The translations under genes and the position numbers were made by a program. The notes under the pieces are model-generated. The model searched no databases. It was not told the DNA's origin and was given only the letters and a program-made list of their open reading frames with translations. From Chitinophagaceae bacterium (GTDB lineage: Bacteria > Bacteroidota > Bacteroidia > Chitinophagales > UBA10324), in NCBI GenBank assembly GCA_947469485.1, contig CANIPU010000014.1:1-64000 (forward strand): a stretch of 64,000 bases of DNA. The letters run 5' to 3'. This document shows positions 54,912 through 63,606 of this stretch, piece by piece. Each line of letters opens with the position of its first letter. The stretch's first letter is position 1.

Positions 54912-56375
54912 ATGAAACGCACAATTATTCTCCTATTAGTTTTGATTTCAGGCTTAAACTCCTTCGCTCAAACAGATCTTACAACATTAATTGACAAATG
55001 CTCACCGTCAATTTTTAAAATTACTACTTACGATGCGTCAGGTAATGAATATGCTGTAGGTACTGGTTTTTTTATTAGTGCAACTGGTACTGCTCTTTCT
55101 AACTACCATGTATTTCAGGGCGCTTCCAAAGCTAAAATAAAAACCTCCGACAATAAGACATACCTCGTTGAAAATGTGATCGGATGGAGTAAAGAGAGTG
55201 ATCTTTTAAAGTTTACCGTTAAGAATGAATTAAGTGAAACATTTCCTTTTTTAAAAATGAATGCTGTTTCGCCAAAACAAGGTGAAAAAATCTTTATCAT
55301 TGGAAATCCACTTGGCTTGGAAAAGTCTGTTGCAGACGGAATAGTATCATCTGTCAGAGCAGATGAGAAAATGGGAGAGACCATTCAGATAACCGCCCCT
55401 ATTTCTCATGGAAATAGCGGAAGTCCACTTATGAATATGAACGGCGATGCATTAGGTATAGTTACTTATTATTTAGAAAGCGGCCAGAATTTAAATTTCG
55501 CCGTAAGTGTTAAAAACCTGAATATTCTTGAACCTATAAATGCCTATAAGTTTCCACCTGAAGATGGGCAGGAAACTGTGGTTTCTAACAACAGCAATAA
55601 CAGCTCAAATAGCAATTCAAATACAACAACATCAGATATTTATGCTGGTTCAAAAGTGACCTTTTGTGAAAGTGTTGATGATGCTGGTTATCCGGTAACT
55701 GTTAGTTCGGTTTTTAACATAGAAAGTGGAGGAGGTAATGTTACTGTTTATGTTGACAATGGAAGCACACAAATACAATCAACCGGTTTGGTTGTTGACA
55801 TTTATAAAAAAGGAAGTTCAGATAAATATGATCAGTTTATTGAAACAAAAAACTATACTATCAAATCTTCTCTTGTTGCTACATATTTCGATTACTTTTT
55901 TGCAACAGCTGGCGAGTATGTAGTTCATGTATATAATGGAGAAGAAAAATGGATTAATGATGGTTATATCACAATTAATAATAAAAGTGGCAGTCTAGAT
56001 ATTGATTATAATGACCCAAGCAGTACATTTTATTACATTGATTCCAAGGTTGAATTTTGTACTGAATTAGATAATCTAAATAGTTGTTCAAATGCCGGTA
56101 GCGTGTTTAATATAAGCAAAAGCGGAAGCTATGTATATGTATGGGTAGGTCAGGATAAAGCATTGAAAACAAGCGGGGTAACGCTTGATATATACAAGAA
56201 GAAAGGTGGTGATTATGATGATTTTGTTGAGACAAAAAACTACACCATTAATCCTGACAAGAGTGCATTTTATATTGAATATACTTTTTATAATGCCGGA
56301 GATTATAAATTTAAATTCTATACCGACAATAGTGTATGGATTCAAGACGGGACAGTTACAATTAAATATAAATAA
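54912..56375 (+). CDS. Secreted trypsin-like (S1C) serine protease with two C-terminal modules
   Basis: The 487-residue protein has a signal peptide (LNSFAQ) and a DegP/HtrA-like protease domain at about 21-210. Its catalytic triad is H66 (SNYHVF), D97 (SKESDLLKF) and S169 (SHGNSGSPL). No PDZ domain follows. Instead, after an Asn/Ser-rich linker (about 222-241), there are two copies of a roughly 115-residue beta module (about 241-356 and 364-487). Each has a Cys near its start (KVTFCES, KVEFCTE), a D-I-Y-K-K block, NYTI, and an ending W-I-(N/Q)-D-G. The gene at 54093 carries the same module. The layout suggests a protease with ligand-binding or dimerising modules, perhaps substrate-sensing in the periplasm or on the surface. 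Confidence 0.85.
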   Translation: MKRTIILLLVLISGLNSFAQTDLTTLIDKCSPSIFKITTYDASGNEYAVGTGFFISATGTALSNYHVFQGASKAKIKTSDNKTYLVENVIGWSKESDLLKFTVKNELSETFPFLKMNAVSPKQGEKIFIIGNPLGLEKSVADGIVSSVRADEKMGETIQITAPISHGNSGSPLMNMNGDALGIVTYYLESGQNLNFAVSVKNLNILEPINAYKFPPEDGQETVVSNNSNNSSNSNSNTTTSDIYAGSKVTFCESVDDAGYPVTVSSVFNIESGGGNVTVYVDNGSTQIQSTGLVVDIYKKGSSDKYDQFIETKNYTIKSSLVATYFDYFFATAGEYVVHVYNGEEKWINDGYITINNKSGSLDIDYNDPSSTFYYIDSKVEFCTELDNLNSCSNAGSVFNISKSGSYVYVWVGQDKALKTSGVTLDIYKKKGGDYDDFVETKNYTINPDKSAFYIEYTFYNAGDYKFKFYTDNSVWIQDGTVTIKYK

Positions 56376-56393
56376 TTGATATAGTTACGATTA

Positions 56394-56900
56394 ATGCTGC
56401 CAGAATATCAAAAAATAATTGATTCGGCAAAACTTAAAAAGGCAGAGACACAGAAGCTATTTGAAAAGCTAAAAAAACAAAAGCCTAAAAATCTTGATCG
56501 AGTAACAAATGAGTTACACGATCAGGCTTTTGAGAACATTGATTGCCTGAAATGTGCAAACTGTTGCAGAACAACTGGCCCATTATTAAAAAACAAGGAT
56601 ATTGAACGGCTTGCTTCTCATTTTAAACTAAAACCTTCCTTGTTTACTGAGAAATATTTGCGCATTGACGAGGATGGTGATTTTGTTTTTAAGGCTATGC
56701 CTTGTCCTTTTTTGGGCACTGATAATTATTGTTCTGTATATGAATCAAAACCAAGCGCCTGTGCTAATTACCCTCATACTCAACAAAGAGATATACTTCA
56801 AAAGCTAAAAATCACTTATCACAACAGTATGATATGTCCAGCTGTGGCTGAGGTGGTTGAAGGTTTAAAGAAAATATACCAGACCTCAGTTATTAGTTAG
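56394..56900 (+). CDS. YkgJ-family cysteine cluster protein
   Basis: The 168-residue cytoplasmic protein has the CxxCxxCC cluster (C51, C54, C57, C58) and further cysteines at about 104, 113 and 123 in the CPFL..NYCSVYESKPSAC block. This pattern is that of YkgJ/UPF0153 proteins, which probably bind zinc or an iron-sulfur cluster; function unknown. It starts 18 bases after the protease stop and may be part of the same transcript, though the two have different cell locations. Confidence 0.88.
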   Translation: MLPEYQKIIDSAKLKKAETQKLFEKLKKQKPKNLDRVTNELHDQAFENIDCLKCANCCRTTGPLLKNKDIERLASHFKLKPSLFTEKYLRIDEDGDFVFKAMPCPFLGTDNYCSVYESKPSACANYPHTQQRDILQKLKITYHNSMICPAVAEVVEGLKKIYQTSVIS

Positions 56901-56994
56901 CGATTGTTAGTTTGTATAGAAATGATTTAAGACAATGCTAATTGCTGTGTTAACTCCAGCTAATATGAAAAATCGAGTACTTATGTTCCACATT

Positions 56995-57002
56995 TATATT
57001 TG
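56995..57002 (+). promoter_or_regulatory. Candidate -7 element of the small gene at 57021 (TATATTTG)
   Basis: An exact TAnnTTTG match ends 18 bases before the ATG. An unusually good Shine-Dalgarno sequence (TTGGAGGAAA, 57011-57020) lies between the box and the start. Confidence 0.4.
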
Positions 57003-57020
57003 AATCAAAGTTGGAGGAAA

Positions 57021-57272
57021 ATGAAACAATTATTGGTTGATAATGCAAAAGGAAAGGATATCATCATCAGAAAGAATATAATTATTGAACCTACGATTGA
57101 TTCATTGCAAAAACAAAGGAACTATCATATAACACAAATAGAGTTGCATCAATGTGAGTTAACCATGATTGATGCTAAAATCAGAAAGTTTAAACAAAGG
57201 GCTGAAGGGGAAACTGTGGCTGATTTTCAGAATTCGCCTTTAAGGTTGAAATCAGGAGGCTCTTTTATTTAG
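57021..57272 (+). CDS. Small basic protein of unknown function
   Basis: The ATG at 57021 gives 83 residues and sits 3 bases after a GGAGG sequence, rare in this genome, which supports translation and the chosen start. The frame also extends to a TTG at 57000, but that codon lies in the promoter-like box. The protein is charged and mostly helical (SLQKQRNYHITQIELHQCE, DAKIRKFKQRAEGE), with no signal peptide or membrane segment. I do not recognise a family. It lies in a 394-base gap between the YkgJ gene and a convergent large gene. Confidence 0.55.
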   Translation: MKQLLVDNAKGKDIIIRKNIIIEPTIDSLQKQRNYHITQIELHQCELTMIDAKIRKFKQRAEGETVADFQNSPLRLKSGGSFI

Positions 57273-57294
57273 CAAACTTAAATGAAGTTCACAA

Positions 57295-59934
57295 TTACCT
57301 CAACAAAGTAGCATTGCCTTTCAGCATGAATATTTTTCCGGTGATATTGTCTTTGTAACGAACTATATACGCATACACTCCAATACTGCATGGGGTTTCG
57401 TAGTATTTTCCATCCCAATTCATATCGCCGTCTGCATAGGTAAATACTTTTTCTCCCCACCGGTTGTAAATATCATACTGAACCAACATGGCATTGCCTA
57501 TTCTTATCGGGAACAGAAAGTCGTTCACTCCATCGCCATTCGGTGAAAATGCATTCGGCATTATGTATGCACCCGGACATTCTGTTATTTTTATTGTGTC
57601 AACATCGTATCCGCATGGATTGCTGACATCAACCCAATAGGTACCTGCTTTCGGAATATTAATGGATTGTGTAGTGTCGCCTGTTGACCATAAAAAATTA
57701 TTTATATTGGAATAGGCCAGTATAAAATATCCCTCCGGAGCGCATAGTACTGTATCGCCGGGAAGTGTTACATATGGAAACGGGTCTAACTTGATTGATA
57801 CCGTGTCGGTAGCTACTCCGCATAAGTTACTTACCAGAACTATCAGCGGTCCGGCTGTATTGATAGTTACCTGTGGGGTAACTGCATTATTTGACCACAG
57901 GTAGTTACAGGCAATGCATGTTGCATCAAAGCTGGTTGTAAAGCTTCCGCAGAATGAGGTGTCGTTTCCAAGGTTTACTGTCGGAGCTGATGCCTGTATA
58001 ATGTGAATGGTATCTGTAATTGCTCCGCAGTTGTTATTCAATTGAACCCAGTAGGTACCTGCCTGATTTACTGTAATGGTTTGATCTGTTGTTCCATCAG
58101 ACCACAGGTAGCTTGTTGTGCTTGTTCCGCCATCCAGTAGTCTTGTGAAATTGCTGCAGTAAAGTGTATCATTCCCTAATGCTGAAACCGGTGGTGATGA
58201 TTGTGTGATGTTTATGGTATCGGTTGCTGTTCCGCAGTTGTTTGAAACATTCACCCAGTAAATTCCGGCTGTGCTTGCATTAATGCTTGCTGCATTGCTT
58301 GTGTTTGACCAGCTATAACTTGCTCCTGCATTGGTGGCATCGAGCAACTGAATGAAGGCTGAACAGTACAGCGTGTCATTGCCCAACGAAACCTGTGGTG
58401 AGGCATATTGATTGAAGACAATGGAATCTGTTATGCTTCCGCAGTTATTGGAAATAATTACCCAGTAGGTTCCTGCTGCATTTACATTCAGCGTTTGCTG
58501 ATTGGTGTTATTGTTCCACAAGTATGTGGCGCCGCTGTTTGCTGCATTCAATTGCAAATTAAAATTGCTGCAGTAGGTGGTATCGTTTCCTAAAGCAGGA
58601 ACAGGTGATGATGCGATGGAAATAGTTATATTATCGTTTTGGTTTGCACAAACATTGGTTACCACAACAGAATAATTGCCGGCGGCATTTACGCTAATGC
58701 TTTGCGTGGTTGCATTGGTTGACCACAGGTAGGTGCTTCCGGCATTGCCGGCATCAAGTGTTACAGATTGTCCGTTACATATGGTGGTATCGTTACCAAG
58801 GTTCAGAGAGCCTGAGGTGCCTATTGTAATTGAAATGCTATCGGTTACTGAGCAGTTTCCGTTTCCTACTGTTACCCAGTAAATTCCTGAAGTACCAGCT
58901 ACGATTGTCTGGGTTGTGGCATTTGTATTCCACAAATAAGTTTGACCCGGATTTCCTGCATCCAGTAACATGCTTTGTCCTGAACATATGATCGTGTCAT
59001 TGCTTAAGTTGACTGCGAGGGTGTTTTGAATGGAGATTGTAATTGTATCGGCACCAACACAGGTTCCATTCGTAACGGTTACCCAAAATGTACCACTTGT
59101 ATTAACACTTATTGTTTGTGATGTTGCTCCTGTATTCCATAAAAAGCTTGAGCCGACATTGCCAGCATCAAGTATTGTTGGTTGACCATTACATATTGTT
59201 ATATCGGGACCAAGATTTACGCCAACAGTTATTGGCGATGCACAGTTATAAGTATTGGATGCAAGATTAGTGAGAATATTTTCCATTAACAGAGTTGAAG
59301 TATTTTGATTAACCCAATCCTGGTCAGTAGTTTGAATAACCCGGCCTCCATTTGTATTAGGTGCACAATAAATAAATCCAAAATAATCACCGCCAAATTC
59401 CAAAAATGGTTCTACTATACTACAGGCGCCAGGAAGGCCACGGCAACCATACCAGTAATAACTTAATGAAGGAACCGCGTTATTGGTTGTAGATAGACTT
59501 CCAAGAACATTCATTGGCACTAAAGTTCCTGGAATAGTTCCAAGATAATTAAACGGACCTCCTCCAAACTGCGCTATCAGATTTTCGAAGAGCGCATTGG
59601 TATTATATGCTGAGCAATCATATTCTCCTTCAATATATGCCCGGCCACCTTGTGCAATGTATCCGGCAACATTTGTCATCGCTACAGCGGAAAGTGCAAT
59701 TACACCCGAAGAAATAATGAGGATATCAGTAGTTGAATAAAATACATTGTTGTCTAAAGTTGTTTGCGGGTTAATGGTGGCAGTGAATCCTATACCTGTT
59801 GCAACTGTTTGCCAGTTAATATCCATAACATGACCTGCATTATAGCTCTGACTTTCTATAATAGTTACATTCTGACACAAGGAAACTTTTGCGATAAACA
59901 AAAAGAAAATAACAACACAAATCTTAAGTTTCAC
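57295..59934 (-). CDS. Eight-repeat adhesin-like protein with gliding-motility-type C-terminal domain
   Basis: The 879-residue protein has a signal peptide (MKLKICVVIFFLFIAKVSLCQ) and an N-terminal domain at about 22-235 (ThuA/amidotransferase-like, with IIESQSYNAGHVMDINW). Eight tandem beta repeats of about 62-66 residues follow (about 241-775), each starting LGNDT.C and containing LW(S/N) and (T/N)C(G/N) positions. The end (about 790-879) is the gliding-motility-associated C-terminal domain (PNAFSPNGDGVNDFL, YNRWGEKVF, ADGDMNWDGKY), a type B T9SS export signal. Likely a surface or adhesive protein. The repeats resemble PKD/Ig-like folds. It is convergent with the small gene on its right flank. 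Confidence 0.9.
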   Translation of the reverse strand: MKLKICVVIFFLFIAKVSLCQNVTIIESQSYNAGHVMDINWQTVATGIGFTATINPQTTLDNNVFYSTTDILIISSGVIALSAVAMTNVAGYIAQGGRAYIEGEYDCSAYNTNALFENLIAQFGGGPFNYLGTIPGTLVPMNVLGSLSTTNNAVPSLSYYWYGCRGLPGACSIVEPFLEFGGDYFGFIYCAPNTNGGRVIQTTDQDWVNQNTSTLLMENILTNLASNTYNCASPITVGVNLGPDITICNGQPTILDAGNVGSSFLWNTGATSQTISVNTSGTFWVTVTNGTCVGADTITISIQNTLAVNLSNDTIICSGQSMLLDAGNPGQTYLWNTNATTQTIVAGTSGIYWVTVGNGNCSVTDSISITIGTSGSLNLGNDTTICNGQSVTLDAGNAGSTYLWSTNATTQSISVNAAGNYSVVVTNVCANQNDNITISIASSPVPALGNDTTYCSNFNLQLNAANSGATYLWNNNTNQQTLNVNAAGTYWVIISNNCGSITDSIVFNQYASPQVSLGNDTLYCSAFIQLLDATNAGASYSWSNTSNAASINASTAGIYWVNVSNNCGTATDTINITQSSPPVSALGNDTLYCSNFTRLLDGGTSTTSYLWSDGTTDQTITVNQAGTYWVQLNNNCGAITDTIHIIQASAPTVNLGNDTSFCGSFTTSFDATCIACNYLWSNNAVTPQVTINTAGPLIVLVSNLCGVATDTVSIKLDPFPYVTLPGDTVLCAPEGYFILAYSNINNFLWSTGDTTQSINIPKAGTYWVDVSNPCGYDVDTIKITECPGAYIMPNAFSPNGDGVNDFLFPIRIGNAMLVQYDIYNRWGEKVFTYADGDMNWDGKYYETPCSIGVYAYIVRYKDNITGKIFMLKGNATLLR
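57600..59214 (-). repeat. Eight tandem coding repeats (about 190-200 bp each)
   Basis: The region codes for eight successive units with consensus LGNDT-x-x-C...LDAxN..YLW...T.QTI.VN.AGTYWV.V.N.C...TD.I.I. Units 4-6 share the start LGNDTLYCS-type and the core TYLWNNN-type. The sequence is coding throughout, so the repeats reflect domain duplication and probably recombine. Confidence 0.85.
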
Positions 59935-59975
59935 TTATGGATAATTATGATGTAAAGTTAACAGAATGAATAGCA

Positions 59976-60695
59976 TTATTTCAATACAAAAAGATTATCA
60001 ACTCCAATAGTTTTATTTACAGTAAAGCCCTCTGCATATGGCACTCCAATAATTTTCCCCCATAAGCGCATTCGCCCTTTTAAAGCATCTAAAAAATCAG
60101 GGGAAGAAATATAAGTTGAAGGCTCAGAACTTTCTGAGTTATAAAATTGCGAATTGAAAGCAAGAATACTTTGCATTTTCTTTTCAGTGAACTCTGAAAC
60201 ATCCACTAAAAAATCAGGTTCTAAATCTTTATCCTGAATATAATGATATACCGCCTTTGGTCGCCAGGACTCTTGCACTTCACCCTCTATATCTGTTTTT
60301 ACTTTCATAAGTCCTGAAAGAAAAGCGGAATCCTTTATTAACCGAGCTGCTTTTCCATGGTCGGGATGGCGGTCTTCAATTGCATTTGCAAGTATTACAT
60401 CTGGCCGATATTTTCTTATCAACTTTATTACAGCCAATTGATGCTTTTCATCATTTTGAAAAAATCCATCTCTGAAATTCAGATTCTCGCGAAAAGAAAC
60501 TCCAATAATATCTCCTGCTTTTTTTGCTTCTATTTCACGGAGTTCAGCAGATCCCCTGGTACCCAATTCACCTCTGGTTAAATCAACAATTCCAAAATCA
60601 TTACCAATTGAAGCCTGTTTCATTAAAGTTCCTGAACAACTCATTTCTACATCATCAGGATGAGCACCAAAGGCCATAATTTTTATTTTATTCAT
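59976..60695 (-). CDS. bshB1: Bacillithiol biosynthesis deacetylase BshB1
   Basis: This enzyme removes the acetyl group from GlcNAc-malate in the second step of bacillithiol synthesis. The 239-residue protein has the PIG-L zinc motif A11-HPDDVE17 and the second motif H110-PDH113. It also has the BshB1-type blocks VDLTRGELGTRGSAELREIEA and SQFYNSE. Its length and motifs fit BshB1 rather than the broader PIG-L deacetylases. It is on the same strand as gpx and trxB upstream of it; the gap to gpx is 70 bases. bshA and bshC are not in the window. Confidence 0.93.
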   Translation of the reverse strand: MNKIKIMAFGAHPDDVEMSCSGTLMKQASIGNDFGIVDLTRGELGTRGSAELREIEAKKAGDIIGVSFRENLNFRDGFFQNDEKHQLAVIKLIRKYRPDVILANAIEDRHPDHGKAARLIKDSAFLSGLMKVKTDIEGEVQESWRPKAVYHYIQDKDLEPDFLVDVSEFTEKKMQSILAFNSQFYNSESSEPSTYISSPDFLDALKGRMRLWGKIIGVPYAEGFTVNKTIGVDNLFVLK

Positions 60696-60765
60696 ATGTA
60701 TAATTTTAATACAATTTGCATAAATTAATATTGAGTTGATCTTTTAAAAAAGATTGCCAACGAAA

Positions 60766-61272
60766 CTATTTAAAATTCTCAACTAACAATTCCTCGATTT
60801 TTTTAGTAACTCGTTTGCTATCAGGGTTAGTGATAGTTATAAAAAAATCGCGAACCTTTCCATTTTTATCAATTAGGAATTTATGAAAATTCCAAAGTGG
60901 CTTTGACTGAATATTACCATTTCGTTTTCTACTACTAAGATACTGATATAATGGATGAGCATCACTTCCGCGTACTTTTATTTTTGCAAAAACAGGAAAT
61001 GTTATTCCGTATTCATTTTTACAAAAGTGAATTATTCCGCTGTCTGTTAATGGTTCTTGTTCGCCAAAATCATTGGATGGAAATGCAAGCACCTCAAATC
61101 CCTTCTCTCTATATGTTTCGTAAATTTTCTGCAATTTAGAGTATTGTGGAGTGTAACCACATGCAGTTGCTGTATTGACAATTAAAAGAACTTTTCCGTT
61201 ATAATTATTTAAACAAATTTCATTATCAAGAAAATCCTTAACTATAAAATCGTGTACGCTTTGTTCCACCAT
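60766..61272 (-). CDS. gpx: Glutathione peroxidase family (probably thioredoxin-dependent)
   Basis: The 168-residue protein reduces peroxides. It has the peroxidatic C38 in NTATACGYTPQY, the Gln of the catalytic tetrad (Q72 in SNDFGEQEP), and W127-N128 in WNFHKF. A second cysteine, C84 in IHFCKNEYG, lies where thioredoxin-dependent members carry the resolving Cys. The Cys usual in FPCNQFG is Ser here (S66). Glutathione is unlikely to be the reductant in a bacillithiol-making organism, and the trxB gene directly upstream supports thioredoxin. The start is the ATG at 61272. Confidence 0.92.
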   Translation of the reverse strand: MVEQSVHDFIVKDFLDNEICLNNYNGKVLLIVNTATACGYTPQYSKLQKIYETYREKGFEVLAFPSNDFGEQEPLTDSGIIHFCKNEYGITFPVFAKIKVRGSDAHPLYQYLSSRKRNGNIQSKPLWNFHKFLIDKNGKVRDFFITITNPDSKRVTKKIEELLVENFK

Positions 61273-61317
61273 GTTCTATTTATTAAAGGCAACAATTAAA
61301 AACATGATTTGTTTTAA

Positions 61318-62250
61318 TTAATGGCCCAAAGCCGATAAATATCTTTCAGAATCCAATGCAGCCATACACCCTGAACCGGCTGCTGTTACTGCCTGGCGAT
61401 AAATTTTATCCTGTACATCACCACAGGCAAAAACTCCAGCAACATTTGTGCGTGAAGAATTTGGTTGAGTAATTATGTATCCCTGTTCATCGGTGTCAAT
61501 AAATTCTTTGAATGGTCCTGAATTTGGTTGGTGACCTATGGCAACAAAAAAACCATCAATTTTTATTTCTGTTTTATCACTGGTTTTATTATTAACTAAT
61601 CTGGCACCAGTTACAGCTTTATCACCAAGCACCTCGTCGGTTAATGTGTTCCAATAAACTTTAATGTTTTTTGTTTTAGTAACCCTATCCTGCATAACTT
61701 TTGAGGCACGCATTTTATCACCACGAACAATCATATGAACTTCTGTGCAAAGTTTACTAAGATATATTGCCTCCTCACAAGCAGTATCTCCGGCACCAAC
61801 TATTGCAACAGGTTTACCTTTATAAAAAAACCCATCACAAACTGCGCAGGCTGAAACTCCACTCCCGTTCAATCTGGTTTCAGAGGGTATTCCTAACCAT
61901 TTAGCCGTGGCTCCTGTGGAAATAATAACTGTTTTAGCTTGCAATTCTTTAGTTTCATCCATCCAAACTTTATGAACTGCTCCTGAAAAATCAACTTTAT
62001 TCACATATCCAAAACGAATCTCAGTTCCCATTCTTTCAGCTTGCTTTCTAAAATCTTCCATCATTTCAGGTCCCAATATTCCATTAGGATAGCCAGGATA
62101 ATTCTCAACATCTGTTGTATTCATTAATTGCCCCCCTTGTTCTAAACCGGTTATCATTACAGGTTTCAGGTTTGCTCTCGCTGCATAAATGGCTGCTGTA
62201 TAACCAGCTGGGCCAGAACCTATAATCAAACATTCAATAATTTCAGACAT
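61318..62250 (-). CDS. trxB: Thioredoxin reductase (NADPH-dependent)
   Basis: This flavoprotein transfers electrons from NADPH to thioredoxin. The 310-residue length is normal for the low-molecular-weight class. It has the FAD motif IGSGPAGYTAA (10-20), the redox-active C135-AVC138, the NADPH motif GAGDTACEEA (about 152-161) and the C-terminal FACGDVQDK. It is the first gene of a thiol-redox run (trxB, gpx, bshB1) on the minus strand with gaps of 45 and 70 bases. Divergent from the PorV-like gene across 267 bases. Confidence 0.96.
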   Translation of the reverse strand: MSEIIECLIIGSGPAGYTAAIYAARANLKPVMITGLEQGGQLMNTTDVENYPGYPNGILGPEMMEDFRKQAERMGTEIRFGYVNKVDFSGAVHKVWMDETKELQAKTVIISTGATAKWLGIPSETRLNGSGVSACAVCDGFFYKGKPVAIVGAGDTACEEAIYLSKLCTEVHMIVRGDKMRASKVMQDRVTKTKNIKVYWNTLTDEVLGDKAVTGARLVNNKTSDKTEIKIDGFFVAIGHQPNSGPFKEFIDTDEQGYIITQPNSSRTNVAGVFACGDVQDKIYRQAVTAAGSGCMAALDSERYLSALGH

Positions 62251-62517
62251 TCTTAAAAAAATTTAGTGGTGCAAAATAAAAATCAATCCGAACAACGAAA
62301 CTGAGAAATATTAGTTCAAAACAAAAAACTGGTATCTGTATTTGAACCAAAGTGCTTTTTTAATCATTAAATTGAGTTAAATAAATAATTTTTAACCAAA
62401 ACCTTTAACTATTCAGTTCGTAACAGCCCGTGCATTTCTAAAATTAGTGAATTGAAAGGAATAAGTAATTTTACAGAAATGTGTTCGTTAAGTAGCGAAG
62501 AATTAAAAAAACACACC

Positions 62518-63606
62518 ATGAAATCAAGGACTTTAAGCCTAGTGCTTATTATTTTTTTAGCTTCTAATTATTCAGCTATAGGTCAATTTAGGAAATACAG
62601 TAATGATTTTTTAAATATCGGAGTTGGTGCCAGAGCCTTAGGAATGAGCAGTGCTCAGGTTGCCTCAGTTGATGATGTAACATCAGGCTACTGGAATCCG
62701 GCGGGATTACTTTCTATTTCAGAGAATATGCAAATTGCTGCTATGCATAGTGAATATTTTGCAGGAATTGCTAAATATGATTATGCTGCTTTTGCAAAAC
62801 CATTAACTGATAAATCAAAAGCAATTGGCTTTTCAATAATTCGGTTTGGTGTTGATGATATTCCAAATACATTGTTTTTAAAGAATGCCGATGGCAGCAT
62901 TAATTATGATAATATAACTTCATTTTCTGTTGCAGATTATGCATTCATTGGATCATTTGCTTCAACAACTCCAATTGAGGGTTTATCTTGGGGTGTTAAT
63001 GCAAAAATAATTCATAGGACTGTTGGAGATATGGCTCACTCTTGGGGAATAGGGGCTGATGCAGGCGCTCAGTTTAAAAAGGGGAATTGGAAATTCGGTT
63101 TTATGGCAAAAGATATTACTACAACTTTCAATGCGTGGAGTTTCACTTTTACTGATGATGAGGCTCAGGCATTGCTATCAGCTGATAACATTGTTCCAAC
63201 GAGCAGCACTGAGCTAACAGCGCCTAAATTTATTTTAGGTGCATGCTATGATTATAAGATTGGTGATAAGTTTTCATTAAACCCTGAAATCAATATAGCA
63301 TTGACAACTGATGGCAAAGAAAATGTTTTGATACCATCTAAATTTTTAAGCGTTGATCCGAAAATCGGAGTTGAAGCAAATTATTTGAAAACAATTTATT
63401 TGCGTGCAGGTATTGGAAATTTTCAAAAAGCTACAAATGATATTGATGGAGGAAAAATTACAACAATGCAACCAAATATTGGTGTCGGACTACATATAAA
63501 AAAAATTATGATTGACTATGCTTTAACCAATGTTGGAAATTTCTCTTCTTCTCTTTATTCAAATGTTTTCTCATTGCGATTTAGCCTTAATAATAAAACA
63601 CAATAA
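62518..63606 (+). CDS. porV: PorV/PorQ-family outer-membrane protein
   Basis: The longer frame starts at 62452, but the ATG at 62518 gives a clear signal peptide (MKSRTLSLVLIIFLASNYSAIGQ) and 362 residues. The mature protein is a beta-barrel with the family signatures NIGVGARALGMSSAQVA, YWNPAGLL, and an ending with an aromatic residue before a short tail (SLRFSLNNKTQ). PorV shuttles T9SS cargo from the translocon to the attachment complex. PorQ is a relative, so the exact member is not certain. The TAA stop overlaps the next ATG (TAATG), so the PorU-like gene is translationally coupled. In the 267-base upstream gap no gene is seen. Confidence 0.88.
   Translation: MKSRTLSLVLIIFLASNYSAIGQFRKYSNDFLNIGVGARALGMSSAQVASVDDVTSGYWNPAGLLSISENMQIAAMHSEYFAGIAKYDYAAFAKPLTDKSKAIGFSIIRFGVDDIPNTLFLKNADGSINYDNITSFSVADYAFIGSFASTTPIEGLSWGVNAKIIHRTVGDMAHSWGIGADAGAQFKKGNWKFGFMAKDITTTFNAWSFTFTDDEAQALLSADNIVPTSSTELTAPKFILGACYDYKIGDKFSLNPEINIALTTDGKENVLIPSKFLSVDPKIGVEANYLKTIYLRAGIGNFQKATNDIDGGKITTMQPNIGVGLHIKKIMIDYALTNVGNFSSSLYSNVFSLRFSLNNKTQ

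Noticed and set aside
57600-59214. CRISPR-like repeat array
   Set aside because: Repeats are in one open frame, about 190-200 bp long, and diverge at the DNA level while keeping a protein pattern.
62401-62450. tRNA-like GTTCGTAAC sequence upstream of porV
   Set aside because: No acceptor stem or CCA-side pairing can be built around it; no tRNA cloverleaf found.
62452-62517. N-terminal extension of the PorV-like protein
   Set aside because: The signal peptide begins at the ATG at 62518; the extra 22 residues are polar.
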